From NCBI GenBank assembly GCA_039545295.1, contig BCIK01000001.1:186001-250000 (forward strand): a stretch of DNA of 64,000 nucleotides, given 5' to 3'. Below, piece by piece: positions 1-12,600 of the stretch (position 1 is the stretch's first letter; the number at the start of each line of letters is the position of its first letter). This DNA comes from Udeniomyces pyricola (taxonomy: Eukaryota > Basidiomycota > Tremellomycetes > Cystofilobasidiales > Mrakiaceae). The notes under the pieces are model-generated. The model saw only the letters and a program-made list of their open reading frames with translations. It was not told the origin of the DNA and did no database searches. The position numbers and the translations under genes are program-made.

Positions 1-434
1 CAGTCGCGGTCTTCTGAAACGGACAATTGAGGGGTTGAATCGGTTGGTCGTCTTGCCTTTGACCCATTGTCTTTATCATTCTTTCCAGACAAGACCGACT
101 AGCCGGTCTGCTGTTGTAGCTACACTTGGTTGATTCACCATCGTTTGTTCCTCCTCTGCACATCCATCGGCAACATTCGACATGACGTATACAGCACCTC
201 ATGAGCTATCATGTGACGACCATGCAATCAGGGTACTTCCCTCAGTAGTCCATCTAACCAATACCAATACAACTCCCGCCCCTGAGTCCGGCCTCCACAG
301 TGCGACGAAGTGACATCCTTGTCTCCTTTGAACGCTCCTGCTTCCCCCAAGCGACTACACCAGCCGATGTCAGTGCTCATCCCGATCCTGCTCTACCCCT
401 CCCAATGTCCCAACGCCATGCACTCCCCCTTCAA
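1..434. other. Left-edge non-coding stretch
   Basis: No exon can be supported here. The right end probably holds the 3' UTR of the minus-strand gene that stops at 435. Short open frames on both strands lack start context, splice partners or family resemblance. Confidence 0.5.
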
Positions 435-1017
435 TTATTCGCCTAGCGGATACTTGGCGTCCTTGAACTGTTCCCTCAGTTGAGCCCATTTCTTGACTTT
501 GCGCACGCAGTCCTCGTAATCGGGCGTATCGATGAGGCCCTCCTTTTCGAGTGAGAGTTGCTTCTGGGAAAGCCGAACGAACTTGCGGTCGGCCTTGCGG
601 CGAAGCTTGCTCTGTTCTTCGTGCCACTGCAGTCGCTCATCAAACGCTTTGATCTTTCGAACGTACTGTGGAGAAAGAGGAGGGGGGGGGAGAAGGGACA
701 ACGGAATGACGCAGGTCAGTGTGTAGACAGATATATAGCCGGTGAGGTAGCTGGCGGACTGACAGCCGAATCGACCTCCATTCGTTCATCGTGGATGTAG
801 TACATGGCCGAGGAGAAGAGAACCTAAGGGAAGACAGAATACAAGGTTAAAGAACGGCCCATGATGAAATGAGTAAGCCTCCAGATTGGCGAACAGATAG
901 CAAGCTGAGGAGGTGGACGAGTAGGAGAAGGAGGAGACCGACACCAGTGGCGAAGAGGGACGAGGCGCCGACTTGTTGGACGTAGTCGAACGCCATTTGG
1001 ACTCGTCTTGACGCCAT
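435..1017 (-). CDS. Small single-pass membrane protein, unknown function
   Basis: Three exons on the minus strand (1017-895, 823-776, 665-435) join in frame to give about 133 residues. The N-terminal part (MASRRVQMAF...) is followed by a strongly hydrophobic segment at residues about 20-45 (LLLLLLVHLLSLLS core), which looks like one transmembrane helix or signal anchor. The C-terminal 75 residues are highly charged and likely helical or coiled-coil (KIKAFDERLQWHEEQ, KADRKFVRLSQKQ). The acceptors CCTTAG and CCACAG are good; the donors GTTCGC and GTCGAT are weak, so exon edges are approximate. The shape recalls small ER or mitochondrial membrane factors with a charged tail, but I do not recognise the family. 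It is divergent from the dynein gene, whose start is about 345 bp away. Confidence 0.55.
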
Positions 1018-1362
1018 TGTCGTATGAGAGAACGAGAGAAATGGGACTTGGGACGGGTTGGTTGTCTGGGTCGGAGTGCGGGGCGGTGTCGATAGAGGGG
1101 ATGGAAGGATGGTATATGCGCGGTGTGCAGGGTCAGTGGAATGGGTGGGAGGGTGCCGGGTGTTGGCGGCCATAGACGATCGGCCGGCGAGGTTAAGCAA
1201 AACACAGCCTGACACAGCCTGATGACTCCCGCAACCAGCGAGAGCTGTCGACTTCCTCTCGTACAACAACGACAAGCAGCGGTATTATAATAGCCTGTCT
1301 TGGCCAGCTCAACCTTCCATCTGGCTCCCATTCATATTCACCCACACTTCTCGTACTTACCC

Positions 1363-4300
1363 ATGCAGGTAGCCTTCTACGTTCCCTTGGATTTCTCTTG
1401 CAGTCTCCTTTGTATCCAAGCTCACTAAGCCCCCACTTGGCAACGATACCAGGACGCCCGCCGAGCCGAAATCGAGGCCAAGAAGCGCAAGCTGCTCGAA
1501 CTCCGCAAGGCGAGAGAGGACCGCAAGACCCTCCTTCTCTCGGAGCAGCAACGACGCGATGCCGGAGAAGTACGCGTCATTCCTCAAAATCTTCAGAGAA
1601 ATTAGCCTCTCTGCTGTGAATCATGTACCTATCCTGACCTGATTGTATGAATTGTCATATGCACCGTCGTCACTGCCATCTCGCGCCTACCAACATTCAT
1701 TCACATATCTTCATCTCAACTGTCCGCTGCGACTTCCCCCCCCCCTTCCCTCATACGTAGCAAACAGCACCGGGAACACCTTCATCCTCTTCACGCCGAG
1801 ATGTTGAATCGCTCGTCGCCTCGCTTCTCGGCTCCTCCTCGGCATCTTCCTCGACCTCACATGCGTCCCTGCCCTCGTCTTCGTCCGCAGACCCTTTCAT
1901 CACGGCTTCCAGCTCAACGCCAGCTACACCCAGACGGACAGGATCCTTCCTTTCTCGAGTTGAGGACACAGACAGCCCTGCTGTCAGTGGACGTGTTAGC
2001 CGGACAAGTGAAGTGGAGAGTGGGTCGCACGTTAGCTCTGTAGGGAACGATGGGTCAGTGCTCGCCCCTTGCAACCGTGTTTGGAATCGGTCCATCCGAG
2101 GGATGATGACTAACCAGAGATATATGCTGAACGACTGAGCATGGGTTACCATCAACAGGCCATCTACAACTCGCTCTCCAGCTCCGGATTTGATCGATGT
2201 TCAGACGGAGCTGTACGAACTACCGCCTGCTGTATGTCCTGATGTCCGCTCCCTCGTGTATTTTTCTATAGAGCACGTATGCGTCAATAGTACGACTGAT
2301 GTCCCGATGTTCGCTCACCTGACTCATCTTTGATCCACCATTCACGTCTCAGCGCAAATTCACGTACACGAAGTCGGTTCAGACCTCATATCATCCAACC
2401 TCTGCGTCAGATTCGGAAGACGACTATCCTCTCTCCTCAACCAATGGCGTTGGAACGTCGACGTCTCAGGGTCGAGAGACCGAGGATGAGATGCGGAAGC
2501 GCATCATCAAGGAGTACGAAGAGGAGAAGGCGAAGTTAGACGAAGAGATTGCGCTCGAACGCGAGCGGCTGCGCAAAGAGGTCGAGGATGAGAAGGCGCG
2601 AGGTGAGTTTGGCTCGTGACATGAAGGCGTATTGTATAATTTGGGGAAGGATACCTTAATTGATTTTCCTATACTGGTTCTGATGATGCTGTTTAGACCT
2701 TACCGAAGATCAACGGTCCCAGATCTACTCGGCGCCAGACTTTCTGGAATTTGTTGAGCACTCGTCCAAAATCGTCCAACGGGCACTTAGCGATGGATAC
2801 GACTATATTACAGACTACACCAGTGGGGGCCAAGATGATTTGTGAGTACCACGATACATCACGTCTCGAGAAGAGGTTTGGCCTCGTTACCGAAGAGGAG
2901 GCAGGGCACACAGGAAGCAGAAACGCTGACGTGAATGACTATGCAGGGATGCCGAGGAAGGAAAATCAATCAAACTCGTGTGCGAATTCTCAGACGATCG
3001 GTGGACTCACGGGCGTTCTGTCACGGATCTTGATTGGTCACCCAAAGTTGGTTACTTGTGTGCTGGTACTGCTTATGCCTAGGGCAGCCGTTAACCTAAC
3101 CCTCTTCCCCCCTCCCCCCCTCTTTCGCCTTCCCATAAATTTCCTTCTAATTGCGTTCATCAGTTTCCTGAATTGACTGCTGCATCATACAGCAAGAACC
3201 CCCGTGCAGTGAACGATCCCGATGGACTTGTTTGCGTCTGGAACTCTCATCTCGTCGACCGGCCTGAATTTGTCTTTCACGCTCAGGTACGAATATGACC
3301 TTGAATTGTCGTCAACTTCGATAGGACTCGAAGGCCGTATCTCATCTTCATCAGCTATGTTGCTGCGTCTTGCTCAACTATATAACCCTTACATTTCACA
3401 TCTTTTGCCACGCCCCTTCTTGACCAGACCGACGTCCTTTCTGTCTCGTTCTCGCCATTTCATTCCAACCTCATCTTTGGTGGCACTTACTCGGGACAAA
3501 TCTTGCTTTGGGATACTCGAGCCAAACACCTTCCTGTTCTCAAGTCACCTCTTTCCGCGGCAGGTCATACTTATCCCGTGTACGGGATGAACATGGTCGG
3601 GACCCAAAACGCCCACAATCTCATCACGAGCAGCACTGACGGCATGGTCTGCAGCTGGCTTGCCGATATGCTTGCTCAACCTCAGGTGCGGCATCCTCAT
3701 CCATCACCTATGTCTGCCGTTCAATTCAAGCCCTTGTTTATAGCAAGAATTATTAGCTGATAACCAACACCGTTTCTCCTTCCAGGAAACGCTCGAACTC
3801 CGCCATCCGGCACACTCTAAGACGGACGAGGTCGCCATCACGGCACTCGATTTCCCCGCGAACGAAACCACCAAGTTCTGGGTTGGGACAGAAGAAGGCA
3901 ACGTGTATGAAGCGAATCGATACGATCGCGCCGGGGCTAAAGCCGGACTTAACCAACATGACATCTACCGCTCGCACTCCGCGCCCGTCACGAGCTTGCA
4001 CTTCCATCCAGGCGTTGGGCCTGTTGATTTCAGCGACCTTTTCCTGACGGCCAGCGTCGATTGGACCGTCAAGCTTTGGCGGAGTCGAGCCGGAGTTTCG
4101 AGCTCAGCAGCAGCAGGCAACGGCTCGTCATCCGCGACTATCTCTGGTAAAGATGGCAGATCTGGAGCCGGCAATGGCTCGAGTGGTGAGGCCATGGCAG
4201 GAGGCGCATCAAACAAAGGCAACAGTTCGGCGATTAGTGAAGGTCCGACTAGCGTGCCCCCAATTTATTCGTTCGAGGAAGCGACCGATTACGTCTATGA

Positions 4301-4725
4301 CGTCAGGTGGCATCCCGTCAACCCGGCCGTCTTTGGGTCAGTCGATGGCACGGGCAAGTTTGATCTCTGGAACCTCAACGTGGCCACTGAGGTACGGGTT
4401 TCGCTTTTTCTCTCATCTCGATCTGGGCGCGGGTGTCTCTTTTGAGCAAAATCAGGCGCTGATTAAACATTATCTTCTGCGATTTTCATTTTTATTTGAT
4501 CGTCAAACCTAGGTTCCAATGTTATCCATCCAAACCCCGACCTCTCGCTCGCTCAACAAGCTCGCTTGGGACAAGAAGGACGGCCGTCGAGTCGCACTTG
4601 GCTCATCCGACGGTAGCGTTTACGTCTACGATGTTGGCGAAGCTGCTGTTCCGCGCGAGGCCGAGTGGACGGATCTTCAGAGGTTGTTGGCCGGGTTGTT
4701 GGCGGCCGGAGGTGAAAGGAGATGA
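1363..4725 (+). CDS. Cytoplasmic dynein intermediate chain (WD40)
   Basis: Eleven exons (1363-1368, 1453-1569, 1761-2053, 2159-2231, 2353-2602, 2697-2841, 2947-3046, 3164-3286, 3428-3685, 3786-4391, 4513-4725) sum to 2184 nt, giving 727 residues in one frame. The N-terminus is the charged, p150Glued-binding type helix ([20 protein letters not shown]), followed by a Ser-rich segment with [11 protein letters not shown] and the family-typical YTKSVQT region. A Glu/Lys/Arg-rich helix then precedes the C-terminal WD40 propeller: repeats with [42 protein letters not shown] and FDLWNLNV are visible. In known biology this subunit scaffolds the dynein motor, binds dynactin and light chains and supports nuclear migration and retrograde transport. 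A Gly/Ser/Ala-rich insert (about 4090-4250) splits the propeller. The first coding exon is only ATG CAG, so the start is inferred from frame. Confidence 0.93.
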
Positions 4726-5386
4726 GAAAAAAAAAGGGGGGGGGGGTCTTTAGATTTGTGTGCGTTTTTTTTTTCTCTTTCTTTGAGTCGTTTGATTTAC
4801 CCCTTGCAAGATATCATGATACCCCTCCTAGACTCCGGCTTAGATCGACCTGTAGCACGATGAAACATATGGGAACCTGATGATGATGGCGGTGGCGATG
4901 GATCTTGTGTGTGTATACATATATGTAAATGGGGGGGGGGCGGGGGGCGGTCGCGAGGCTGTTCATTACGTTCATCACGTTCAAGCTGTACTCGAGACTC
5001 GCCTCCTTTGGAGGCGAAAAAACGAAACGAATCTTGCTTAAGGATCCCGCAGTTCTGATAGACATTCCCTCCCTTTCCACTCCAACCCGCCCCGACCCAA
5101 CCCACCCTAACCAACCAAACTCTCGAGCCTGAATACCCAACCCAGAACCCCAAGCCAAACACCGACCCAAAACTCTCAACCAGAACAGGAGGAGGAGGAA
5201 AGAAAAAGAGGGAAAAGATGCGAATTGTAAGCAAGGCGGGGAAAGAGCGCGGGGAAAGCCTCCGACGCTGGGCTAAAGTGCTTAAGCAAGAGTCGATACG
5301 TTGCCTGGCCCTTTGGAGTGGACAGCAGCAGCTGCCTGCCCTACCGACTTCAACATCAACCCCCATTCAGCCGATAGCTTTTAAGC
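4726..5386. other. Intergenic, dynein 3' end to next gene
   Basis: The stretch starts with an A and G run (about 4728-4747) and a T run, consistent with a 3' UTR, and holds a G-rich tract near 4929-4948. A Pro-rich minus-strand frame across 4797-5366 has no family match and is probably a shadow. A pyrimidine- then purine-rich leader precedes the next plus-strand start. Confidence 0.5.
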
Positions 5387-6040
5387 ATGTCTCCACCTCC
5401 TTACCCTCATTCCAAAGTCGCGGGCTTTACGCCAGGCCGTATCTTCATGCCCGCAGGCGCTTTTTGCTGTGCCATCATCCTAGGCAGCGTAAGTCTCGTT
5501 CCTTAACTAACTCCGCCGTCTTCAATCGCGTTATCACTCTCATCATCTGACCGGCCTTTGACGTACGATTCGCCGCCTGATTCTAGTGGATACACAGCTG
5601 CCTCGACTCGGCTCAAGCCAATCAACGTCGGGTGCGGGAGGCAGTCATCGATAACGAGGGAGGCCAATTCCGGGGGGATACCTCGACGCGTGCGATCAGG
5701 AGACGGTTGGCCGGGGTGGATCCGTGAGGGCAACATGGAGACCGGATACCACATGGCTTGGTGAATGATTGGTGGTACGGCGATGTTTGACGATAGGTCC
5801 AGTGAGGAAAAGTTGGAGATTGTCGCCATCAGGTAAGTCCAGAACCGCCTTTGCTCATAGCAATGTAGAGTCTATCAGGTGGATAATATTCCGATTGAAG
5901 TGCTGACACTCTTTGTTTGGTGCCTTCCATGCTTCGCCTTTTGCCTTTGAGCTACTTCCAGTCCTATCTCAGCTGTGACGAGCATGATCATCGATTCTCC
6001 TCCTCAACCCCTACTCACTCCTCCCTATCTGCATCTCTAG
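5387..6040 (+). CDS. Small protein, unknown, probable N-terminal membrane segment
   Basis: Four exons (5387-5488, 5587-5723, 5797-5832, 5962-6040) sum to 354 nt, giving 117 residues. Donors are GTAAGT, GTGAGG and GTAAGT; acceptors TTCTAG, CGATAG and TTCCAG, all canonical. Residues about 19-36 are hydrophobic (IFMPAGAFCCAIILGSW) and could be a membrane anchor. A charged middle follows (QANQRRVREAV, STRAIRRRLAGVDP), then an acidic SSEEKLEIVAIR segment and a Pro-rich tail. If the second donor is not used, the frame stops at 5727 after 80 residues. The consistent frame across three introns argues that it is real, but I do not recognise the family and the last exon is the least certain part. Confidence 0.5.
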
Positions 6041-6942
6041 TCGCGGCCGCGTATCCAGGCTTCATCGACGAAATCCAATCGATCTCTCTGAGCTCTTACA
6101 TAGATTTGTTGAGGCTTGGCACACTCCTCTGTCATCACAAACGAGCGATCAACGGATGTCCACGTGTCACTCAACAGGGCGTACAGAAGGACTTCGACCC
6201 ACGGACTATGGGTACCACTGAACATGCCGACGCACGTCCCCGTTGTTGTCGTCAGTCCTTACTGAAGGTTCGAGAATAGGCAGGAAGCAGGGGCGGGATC
6301 AGTACACGAATGTATTTCATGGTGTAGTGCATGGCGTAGGATTTGATGAAATGCGATATCCCATCAATTGAGCAGTAGCGTTCGATTGATGATGATCTGC
6401 GGTTTATAATAGCGATGAGTACGAAATAATGCATTCTGAGAAACCATTATACTGGCCTTTTCCTCGCGCGCGAACTGAAAGACAACCTCGGAGGAGTACC
6501 CTCAATTTGGTGGATAGCCAGCAGACATGATTTTGTAAAAGTGACTATATATGTCATATGGGCAGCCATGTGGCGCTTATGTACAATTCCAACCGTAGCG
6601 ATATCGATGTTATCAACGTGATGTCGATCCCAGACCAACCATGATTGATCATGCATATGCCACGACTGACTTTCACAACTCGATTCAGTCGACTGACTAC
6701 TGACTTACATCTCGGCACTGACAGCCTCCAAACGTACGACTGACCCTCATCGCTCATGCCGAGGCGCGCATGGCTTAGAGTCGTGAATCTTCACCAAGAT
6801 AGCAGTTACTGATTTCCCAACACGGGCACGAATTGATATGGTTTGATTTGATGAACTGGACGTGCAGGTGATCAACTATAAGCAAGCCAGTGCAGCAGCC
6901 CAACCGTAGTTGCCCTAGCTACCACCGTACTTTGTCATCAAT
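6041..6942. other. Intergenic, AT-richer, no gene seen
   Basis: About 900 bp with lower GC than its neighbours. Open frames are short and on both strands, with no conserved motif and no clear exon chain. It probably holds the 3' UTR of the small gene and the promoter of the thioesterase gene. Confidence 0.5.
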
Positions 6943-8572
6943 ATGTCCGCTTGCCTTGCCTTCACCCGTCGTGTCTTTTCGGCCCACCTCGCTCAAAAAG
7001 GGTAACCCGGACTCTTCCATACGAACGTGGAGAGAAAGATTGCATGCACACGAACTCATACTGTATATTGCCCTTGATTCTGTTCGGCCTCTCCTTCACT
7101 ACGACGACGTGATCCCGGTCACTCCATATCCGTCCTGCTCTAGTCACGACTTCAACACTCTCTCAGCGGTCCGTTGCAGTCCATCCAATAGTTCCTGTCC
7201 AATCTTAGATCCATGACGTGGTCATCTATCATGCTCGACATGCTGCATCGCATCTCACCTCCTGCCCTGACTCCTGTTCACCCATCTCTGTTATCGCAAT
7301 CATGAACAAACCCAATACCGGTTCGATCTAGCTCAAGATCACGGCCGCTCAACCTGGTAAAGTCACCGCGACGTACCGCGTTGATCCCTTGTCTTGTACG
7401 TTTCCATTTGACCCCCCCTAGAAATCCGAGCGAGCTTGCCGAACGACGTCAAAGAAAAAAAAAAACACCAAGCAATACCTATAAAGAGACATCTCAGTCA
7501 CTCATATTCAATCCAATTCTTCTTCCTTTCATCTCCTCATTTTCCCCGCTCTATGTCTCGTTCATCTTTCCTACCTTCCCGGGCCTCCCAATCGTTTTTT
7601 TCTTCTTCTTCTTTCGCGCACGCCGCATGTGCGCACCAGTGAACCGAGCCAACACACTTCACGGGGGGTTGATCTCGACGTTGGTCGATACGATGGGATC
7701 CCTGGCTCTCTCTAGTCATGGGTACGTTCAACCAATCTATCATTGACCTTACACCTATTCATAAACATCATCACCATCGTTCCCACAGCTCCCCTCCCCC
7801 TCCTCCCTTTCTCCCTCCTAGCTTCACCGTTCCCTTAGATATACCTACTTGCGTTCTCATCAACTTCTCTCACTAACACATCATATCTCTCCTTCCTTCC
7901 TTCCCCCCTCCTTTCTTCCCTCTCCCACAAACGCTCTGCTCAACAAAAAAAAAACCAACTTTGATCAACAGCATGCACTCTTCTGGTGTCTCCACCTCGA
8001 TCACCACAACCTTCTGTCGGGGCGCTCCGGCCGGATCCGAATTGACCATCATCTCGACCGTCCCTACCGTCGGTCAAACGCTCGGTTTCACCCAAGTCGA
8101 GATCTATGACACTCGTTCATCACACGCTCCACCCGGGTCGTCGTCGACGACGACATCTCCCTTGTCGACTGGGAAACAATCATCAGCGTCGTCAGAAGCA
8201 GCAGCAGCATCAGCAGAGGCCGGATGGAAAATGGTCGCGTATGGGAGCCATACCAAGTTTGTGGGACGGTCCAAGAATCCAGAGGTAAAGTTCTCCATCA
8301 ACTCGATACTTGGGTGTTGGGAAATCGAATTACTCGTCCTTGCCTTCTCACATCAATCCTCCTCGTCCTCCTCACCCTTTTCCACTTTTTTTGATAACTG
8401 ACGCGTATTCCAAACTCGATACCATCGACTTTCTCTTCCCTCTCTTCATCCCCCCCTCTCCCCCTCCCCCCGTCCTTTTCTCGTTTATCTCTCACAGAAA
8501 GACGTCACGTTCTCCGCCGACGGCGAAGATCAACTCTCCGGTCCAACTCCGACTGAGTCGACAGCAGCGTAA
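6943..8572 (+). CDS. Hotdog-fold thioesterase (ACOT13/PaaI-like)
   Basis: Six exons (6943-7001, 7144-7168, 7332-7395, 7640-7721, 7972-8284, 8498-8572) give 205 residues. The core is the 4HBT hotdog domain: LKITAAQPGKVTATYRVD, then NRANTLHGGLISTLVDTMGS, which carries the conserved Asn, HGG turn and the Asp expected for the catalytic site of this family, then SGVSTSITTTF and ELTIISTVPTVGQTLGFTQVE. The family hydrolyses acyl-CoA thioesters. The N-terminus (MSACLAFTRRVFSAHLAQK) is basic and lacks acidic residues, so mitochondrial targeting is possible. A Ser/Ala/Thr-rich insert of about 35 residues interrupts the last beta-strands (8115-8215), unlike the compact animal enzymes. The third exon's upstream intron uses a weak GTCCGT donor, so exon 2 is less certain than the rest. 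Confidence 0.83.
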
Positions 8573-9642
8573 CGGATCGAAAAAAAAAAAAAGAAACATA
8601 AAGTATCCTATCCTGAACGCACGATATATTCGATCCAATCCTTCGACGGGCAGTAGCAACTAGTGCCGATACAGTACAGTGGAGCATGTTTTTTTTTTTT
8701 CTTCTTTTTCTTCTTTCTTCTTTTTCTTCAAGAGCGGAGGTATGATATGGATCAAGGGTAGATCAAACCAGAGATGGACCTTTTTTTTTTTCTTTTCATC
8801 AGGCATATTGATTATGCCACGCAAGTTGACTTTTGCTGTCCGGTTGATTGAGTCATTCCAGTGACGTTTACTACTTCATCAGCTAGCTAGTACGTTTTTA
8901 GTCAATCTGTTTCTCGGCGGTTGATACCTCTCTCAAANAAAAGAGAGAAAAAAAAAAAAANAAAAAAAAAAAACCCCATCATTCGAAGCGCCATCCTTCA
9001 GAAGTCCGGAATGAGACTCAATGGGTCTTGATGGCGAAGAAGGAAGACAAGGAAAAGAAGAGAAAAGAGGAAACAGGCTAGAAAGGAGAGAGTAAAGTCC
9101 ATTAAATCCATGTGTTGTAAGGAGGGGGGGGGGGCTTTGGCGTTACTATTACTACTAAGAAGTTCAAGACGCCAAAGTAAGACGCCAGAAAGGGTCAGAA
9201 ATCAAGGAAGTAGAAGGAAAGGGACGGAGAACGCGAGGGGACAAGCGGTATATATATATAGAAAAAGGAAGCCATGTGTTAGGGAAATATTGATGAAACC
9301 AAGATCGGAAGAGGCCAGGGAAGGGTGATGGGTCAAAGACCGCTTGTTTTCACCCCAGCAGTCGGTTCGAGGCCAGAACGTGTATTCAAAAATGCAATGA
9401 AAAAAAGGAAAACGGAAGGAATGAAAGCACGCGCGCGCAAATGAAATTGTCGCTGGTATTGAGTGAAACACAAGAAAGAAGGGTTAAATCGAGAGGAGAT
9501 TGAAAACATATATAAAAGAAAGTGGAAAGTGGAGAGAGGACGGAGTTCAAGCAATCTGGCAAGAAAAAAAAAAGAAGAAGGGAAAAGGAAAAACGAACAG
9601 AGAGGGGAACAAAAAGGGTCAAGGCCGAGCGGCACTCGGCGT
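8573..9642. repeat. Low-complexity convergent 3' region with poly-T, poly-A and two Ns
   Basis: Between the stop of the thioesterase gene and the stop of the minus-strand CAF120-like gene. It contains poly-A (8580-8591), several poly-T runs (8689-8730, 8780-8792), a poly-A block at about 8949-8973 interrupted by N, another N at 8938, and a long purine-rich tract (about 9020-9640), meaning pyrimidine-rich on the minus transcript. A short TA run is at about 9249-9260. No exon is supported. Confidence 0.7.
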
Positions 9643-12600
9643 CTAAGTTTGTTGGTGATGCGACGTGGACCTGGGTGTACTCGACCGACTCGGTTCTCTA
9701 GTACCCTGACCCGACCCCGGGTGACCATTGGGAGGCGTTCCCTTAGGCTGTGGGCTCCTCGAAGCATGCGATGGGGGTCTGGCAGCACCGCCGGCGTAAT
9801 CTTGCATGACCTGGGCTCGTTCGTGCTGCTGCTGGTTTTGAGCGTAAATGGATGAACCGGGCTGTTGCGGATGGAAGCCTGAGCCGGCTCCATAAGGTTG
9901 GGGTGGAACACCGTACATTGAAGGCGCCATTCCACCATGGACACTTCCGCCCCAGCCATAAGGAGGCATCATACCCATACCTCCAACGCCTCCCCATTGG
10001 GGCATGGCCTGAGGCATCATGGGCGAAGGTGAGGGGTTGAAGCCAGGGTTGTCGCCCATTTGCGACCCAGCTTGAGAGTAGGTCATCATCGCCTCTGCGA
10101 GTAGAGATGAAGGATATTGAAAGAGATAAGGTTAGTGCATGCCGGTTTAATGACTTGTGGCAACCTGGACGACAGGTAAACTGACGTTGGTAAGCTTGCT
10201 GCGCAGCCATCATGGCAGCCTACAAAAAGGGAGAGGGGCAAACCAATGCACATTCAGTTGAGATACGGTGAGTTCAAAACCTTGGACCTCAGCTTCGACT
10301 CACCATTTGTGGATCCATTCCGTAGCCGCCATAAGCACTCATGGCCGGCATTTGTGGCGGCATTCCCCATCCTCCCATCATTCCGGGCATTTGCGGCTGA
10401 CCGTACGGGTTAAAGCCATAGGGCGAGCCGCCTTGTGCATTCATGGCCTCGAGTTGCTCCCGCTGCAGAGCATCGATCTTGCGCTGGCGCTCCTCCTGAT
10501 GGCAGCGACGTAAGACGGACGAAGATTGAGTCAGTATGTCGCCCAATCCACGTGATTGTCAGATCAAATCTGTACATCGGACACTCACAGCCATCCTTCG
10601 GTCTCGCTCCCGCTCCGTCAAGACAGCTCCGACGCCTCCATCGCGAGCCTTGTCGCGTTCGTGAGCAGTGATGGCACCAAGCAAGCCACTCTGAGGTGGA
10701 GGGGGAGGCGGTTTGACGTTGACTAAACGGCGAATAGAATGATGGCAGGAAGAGAAAAGAGAAGCGTGAGCGTGTTAGTGTAAGAGAAAAGTCACCAAAC
10801 AACTTCCATCTACTTCGACAGCGGAGAATCAGCAAGGAGGTGAGAACATACGAAGGGAGCTTCCACTCTCTCGGGCCATCTCCTCTTGCCTCTTTGCACT
10901 TCGGTCGTTGCGATCTTCAAGTCCCGCACCGAGCAAACCGTTAGGGTTGAAAGCCTTGGTCAGCCTGCTAGCTGGCTCGAGCTGGATGAAAGTGTCCGTC
11001 TGGGGAGGCTCGGCCATTCCGCCATGAGGATTCTCGAGGTGAGTCGTCCAGAGGGAGCCCCGAGCTCGCTCGCGGTCGGTTTGAGGGAAAGCACCCGATC
11101 GAGGAACCGGTTGATGGACCTGGGGATCACCACCGTTGGCTTCCCAGTTACTGTAAGATGAGGCTCGACCGTTCCCACCGTTCTGGCTGGCGCCACCACC
11201 GTTGTAGTCGGACGGAGAGCGGCGGCCGCCCTCGTAGGCATAAGAAGGGCGAGGCGGAGCAAGGTCTGGATGGTAAGAGTCGTGCTGCTGAGCTTGCGGG
11301 TTCGACTGCTGGTGTCGATGATAAGAGTCGCTGGGAGAGGCTTGACGGTGAGGCGAGGGTTGTCTGTGGGACTGGCTGTGAGAGGACTGGCGAGGGTCAA
11401 AGTGTTGGGAAGGATGCGATGACGAAGCCGACAGATGTCCCCCTCCTGGTTGAGGCAACGGCCTACCGGCCATCGTCGATGGCCGGGACGATTGTTGAGA
11501 TTGAGCCGCGGGGGGCATCGGAGAGGCACGTCGGTTGGCTGGATTTGAATCGACAGAGCCTTCGTCGTCATCGTCTTCCTCCTCGTCTTCGTCCTCCTCG
11601 CTCGAAGCATCCCAGTTGGAAGCCTTCTTCTTAGATGTGACACCCTTGGCTCCGGGGCCAGCTCCGGCTCCTTTCCTGGCCCGTCCGGGCTTAGTAAGAG
11701 CTTCGTGTCGCTGTTCTTGGGCAGCTTCGAGCTTAGCTCGTCTCTCTTGAGCCTGCTTGCCAGGACCAAACGAAGACGGGAAGCTAGGAGGTGCCGGGGG
11801 TGGTGCGGGCTCGCTGAAATCGGTTTGGATGCGAGACGGCTGAGCAGGGAGAGCCCGAGAGACCGGAGTGCGAGGGGATTCGTGTTCGGCCAGGAAGGAC
11901 ATCGCTGCGAGTGCATCAGTATCGCCAAGGTCCATTACTGAGGTCGACCCGGGCATTTCCGATTGAGACCGAGTAGGCTCTGGTAACTCCTCGTTGTCTG
12001 AAACGGGCGGCATGTCGGAACGAGCCTCGGAAACGATTCGTCGAGCGGGTGCAGCTCGTGCCCCCGAGGGCCGGCGTCCAAGCTCGCGGCGGTGTGACGA
12101 GATCTGGCTCGTTTCTGATTTGGGACTATGGGAAGGATCGGAGGGTGGCTGTTGAGCCATGTAGGCAGCTGCGAGCTCGTAATCGGACTGAAATGAAGAA
12201 TGTGCGCGGAAGTCAGTTGTGGAAGCAAGCAAGCCAGTGACAACATGAAGAAAGCAAAGCGCCTGCGTAAAGCCCAGCGCCGGACGTCCTTATAAGATAC
12301 TAACCTTGTCGTTGTGACGAGCAGACGAAGTTGTCTGTTGGGACTGAGCCGACACATCTCTCCCGTGATGCGGGGCTAGCTCGTGGTGCGACGTCGGCCG
12401 TTGGTAGTCATGTGAGGCCCGAGGAGCAGTTTCATTCAATTCAAGCTCAGGATTGGCAACGGTTTGAGGTGATGATGCGACGACAGGACGAGGCTGATGT
12501 TGCAGCGGGGCAATGACCGGAAGAGGAGGAGCGTCGAAGTTGCGTTCGTGCAGAGGGGTGGCAGCTGACTCAAACGTGGACGGTGAAGATCCCTCCGGGT

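Noticed and set aside
4797..5366. 189-residue open frame on the minus strand downstream of the dynein gene
   Set aside because: Composition is Pro/Ser/Arg-rich with no domain, it spans a G-run, and it overlaps the leader of the plus-strand gene at 5387.
9333..9959. 208-residue minus-strand frame beyond the CAF120-like stop
   Set aside because: It lies out of frame with the Met/Gly/Pro-rich tail, and its downstream half is the pyrimidine-rich 3' region.
10960..11928. 322-residue minus-strand frame overlapping the CAF120-like gene
   Set aside because: It is a shifted frame of the coding exon; the other frame continues the Ser/Pro/Asp-rich protein and fits the splice sites at both ends.
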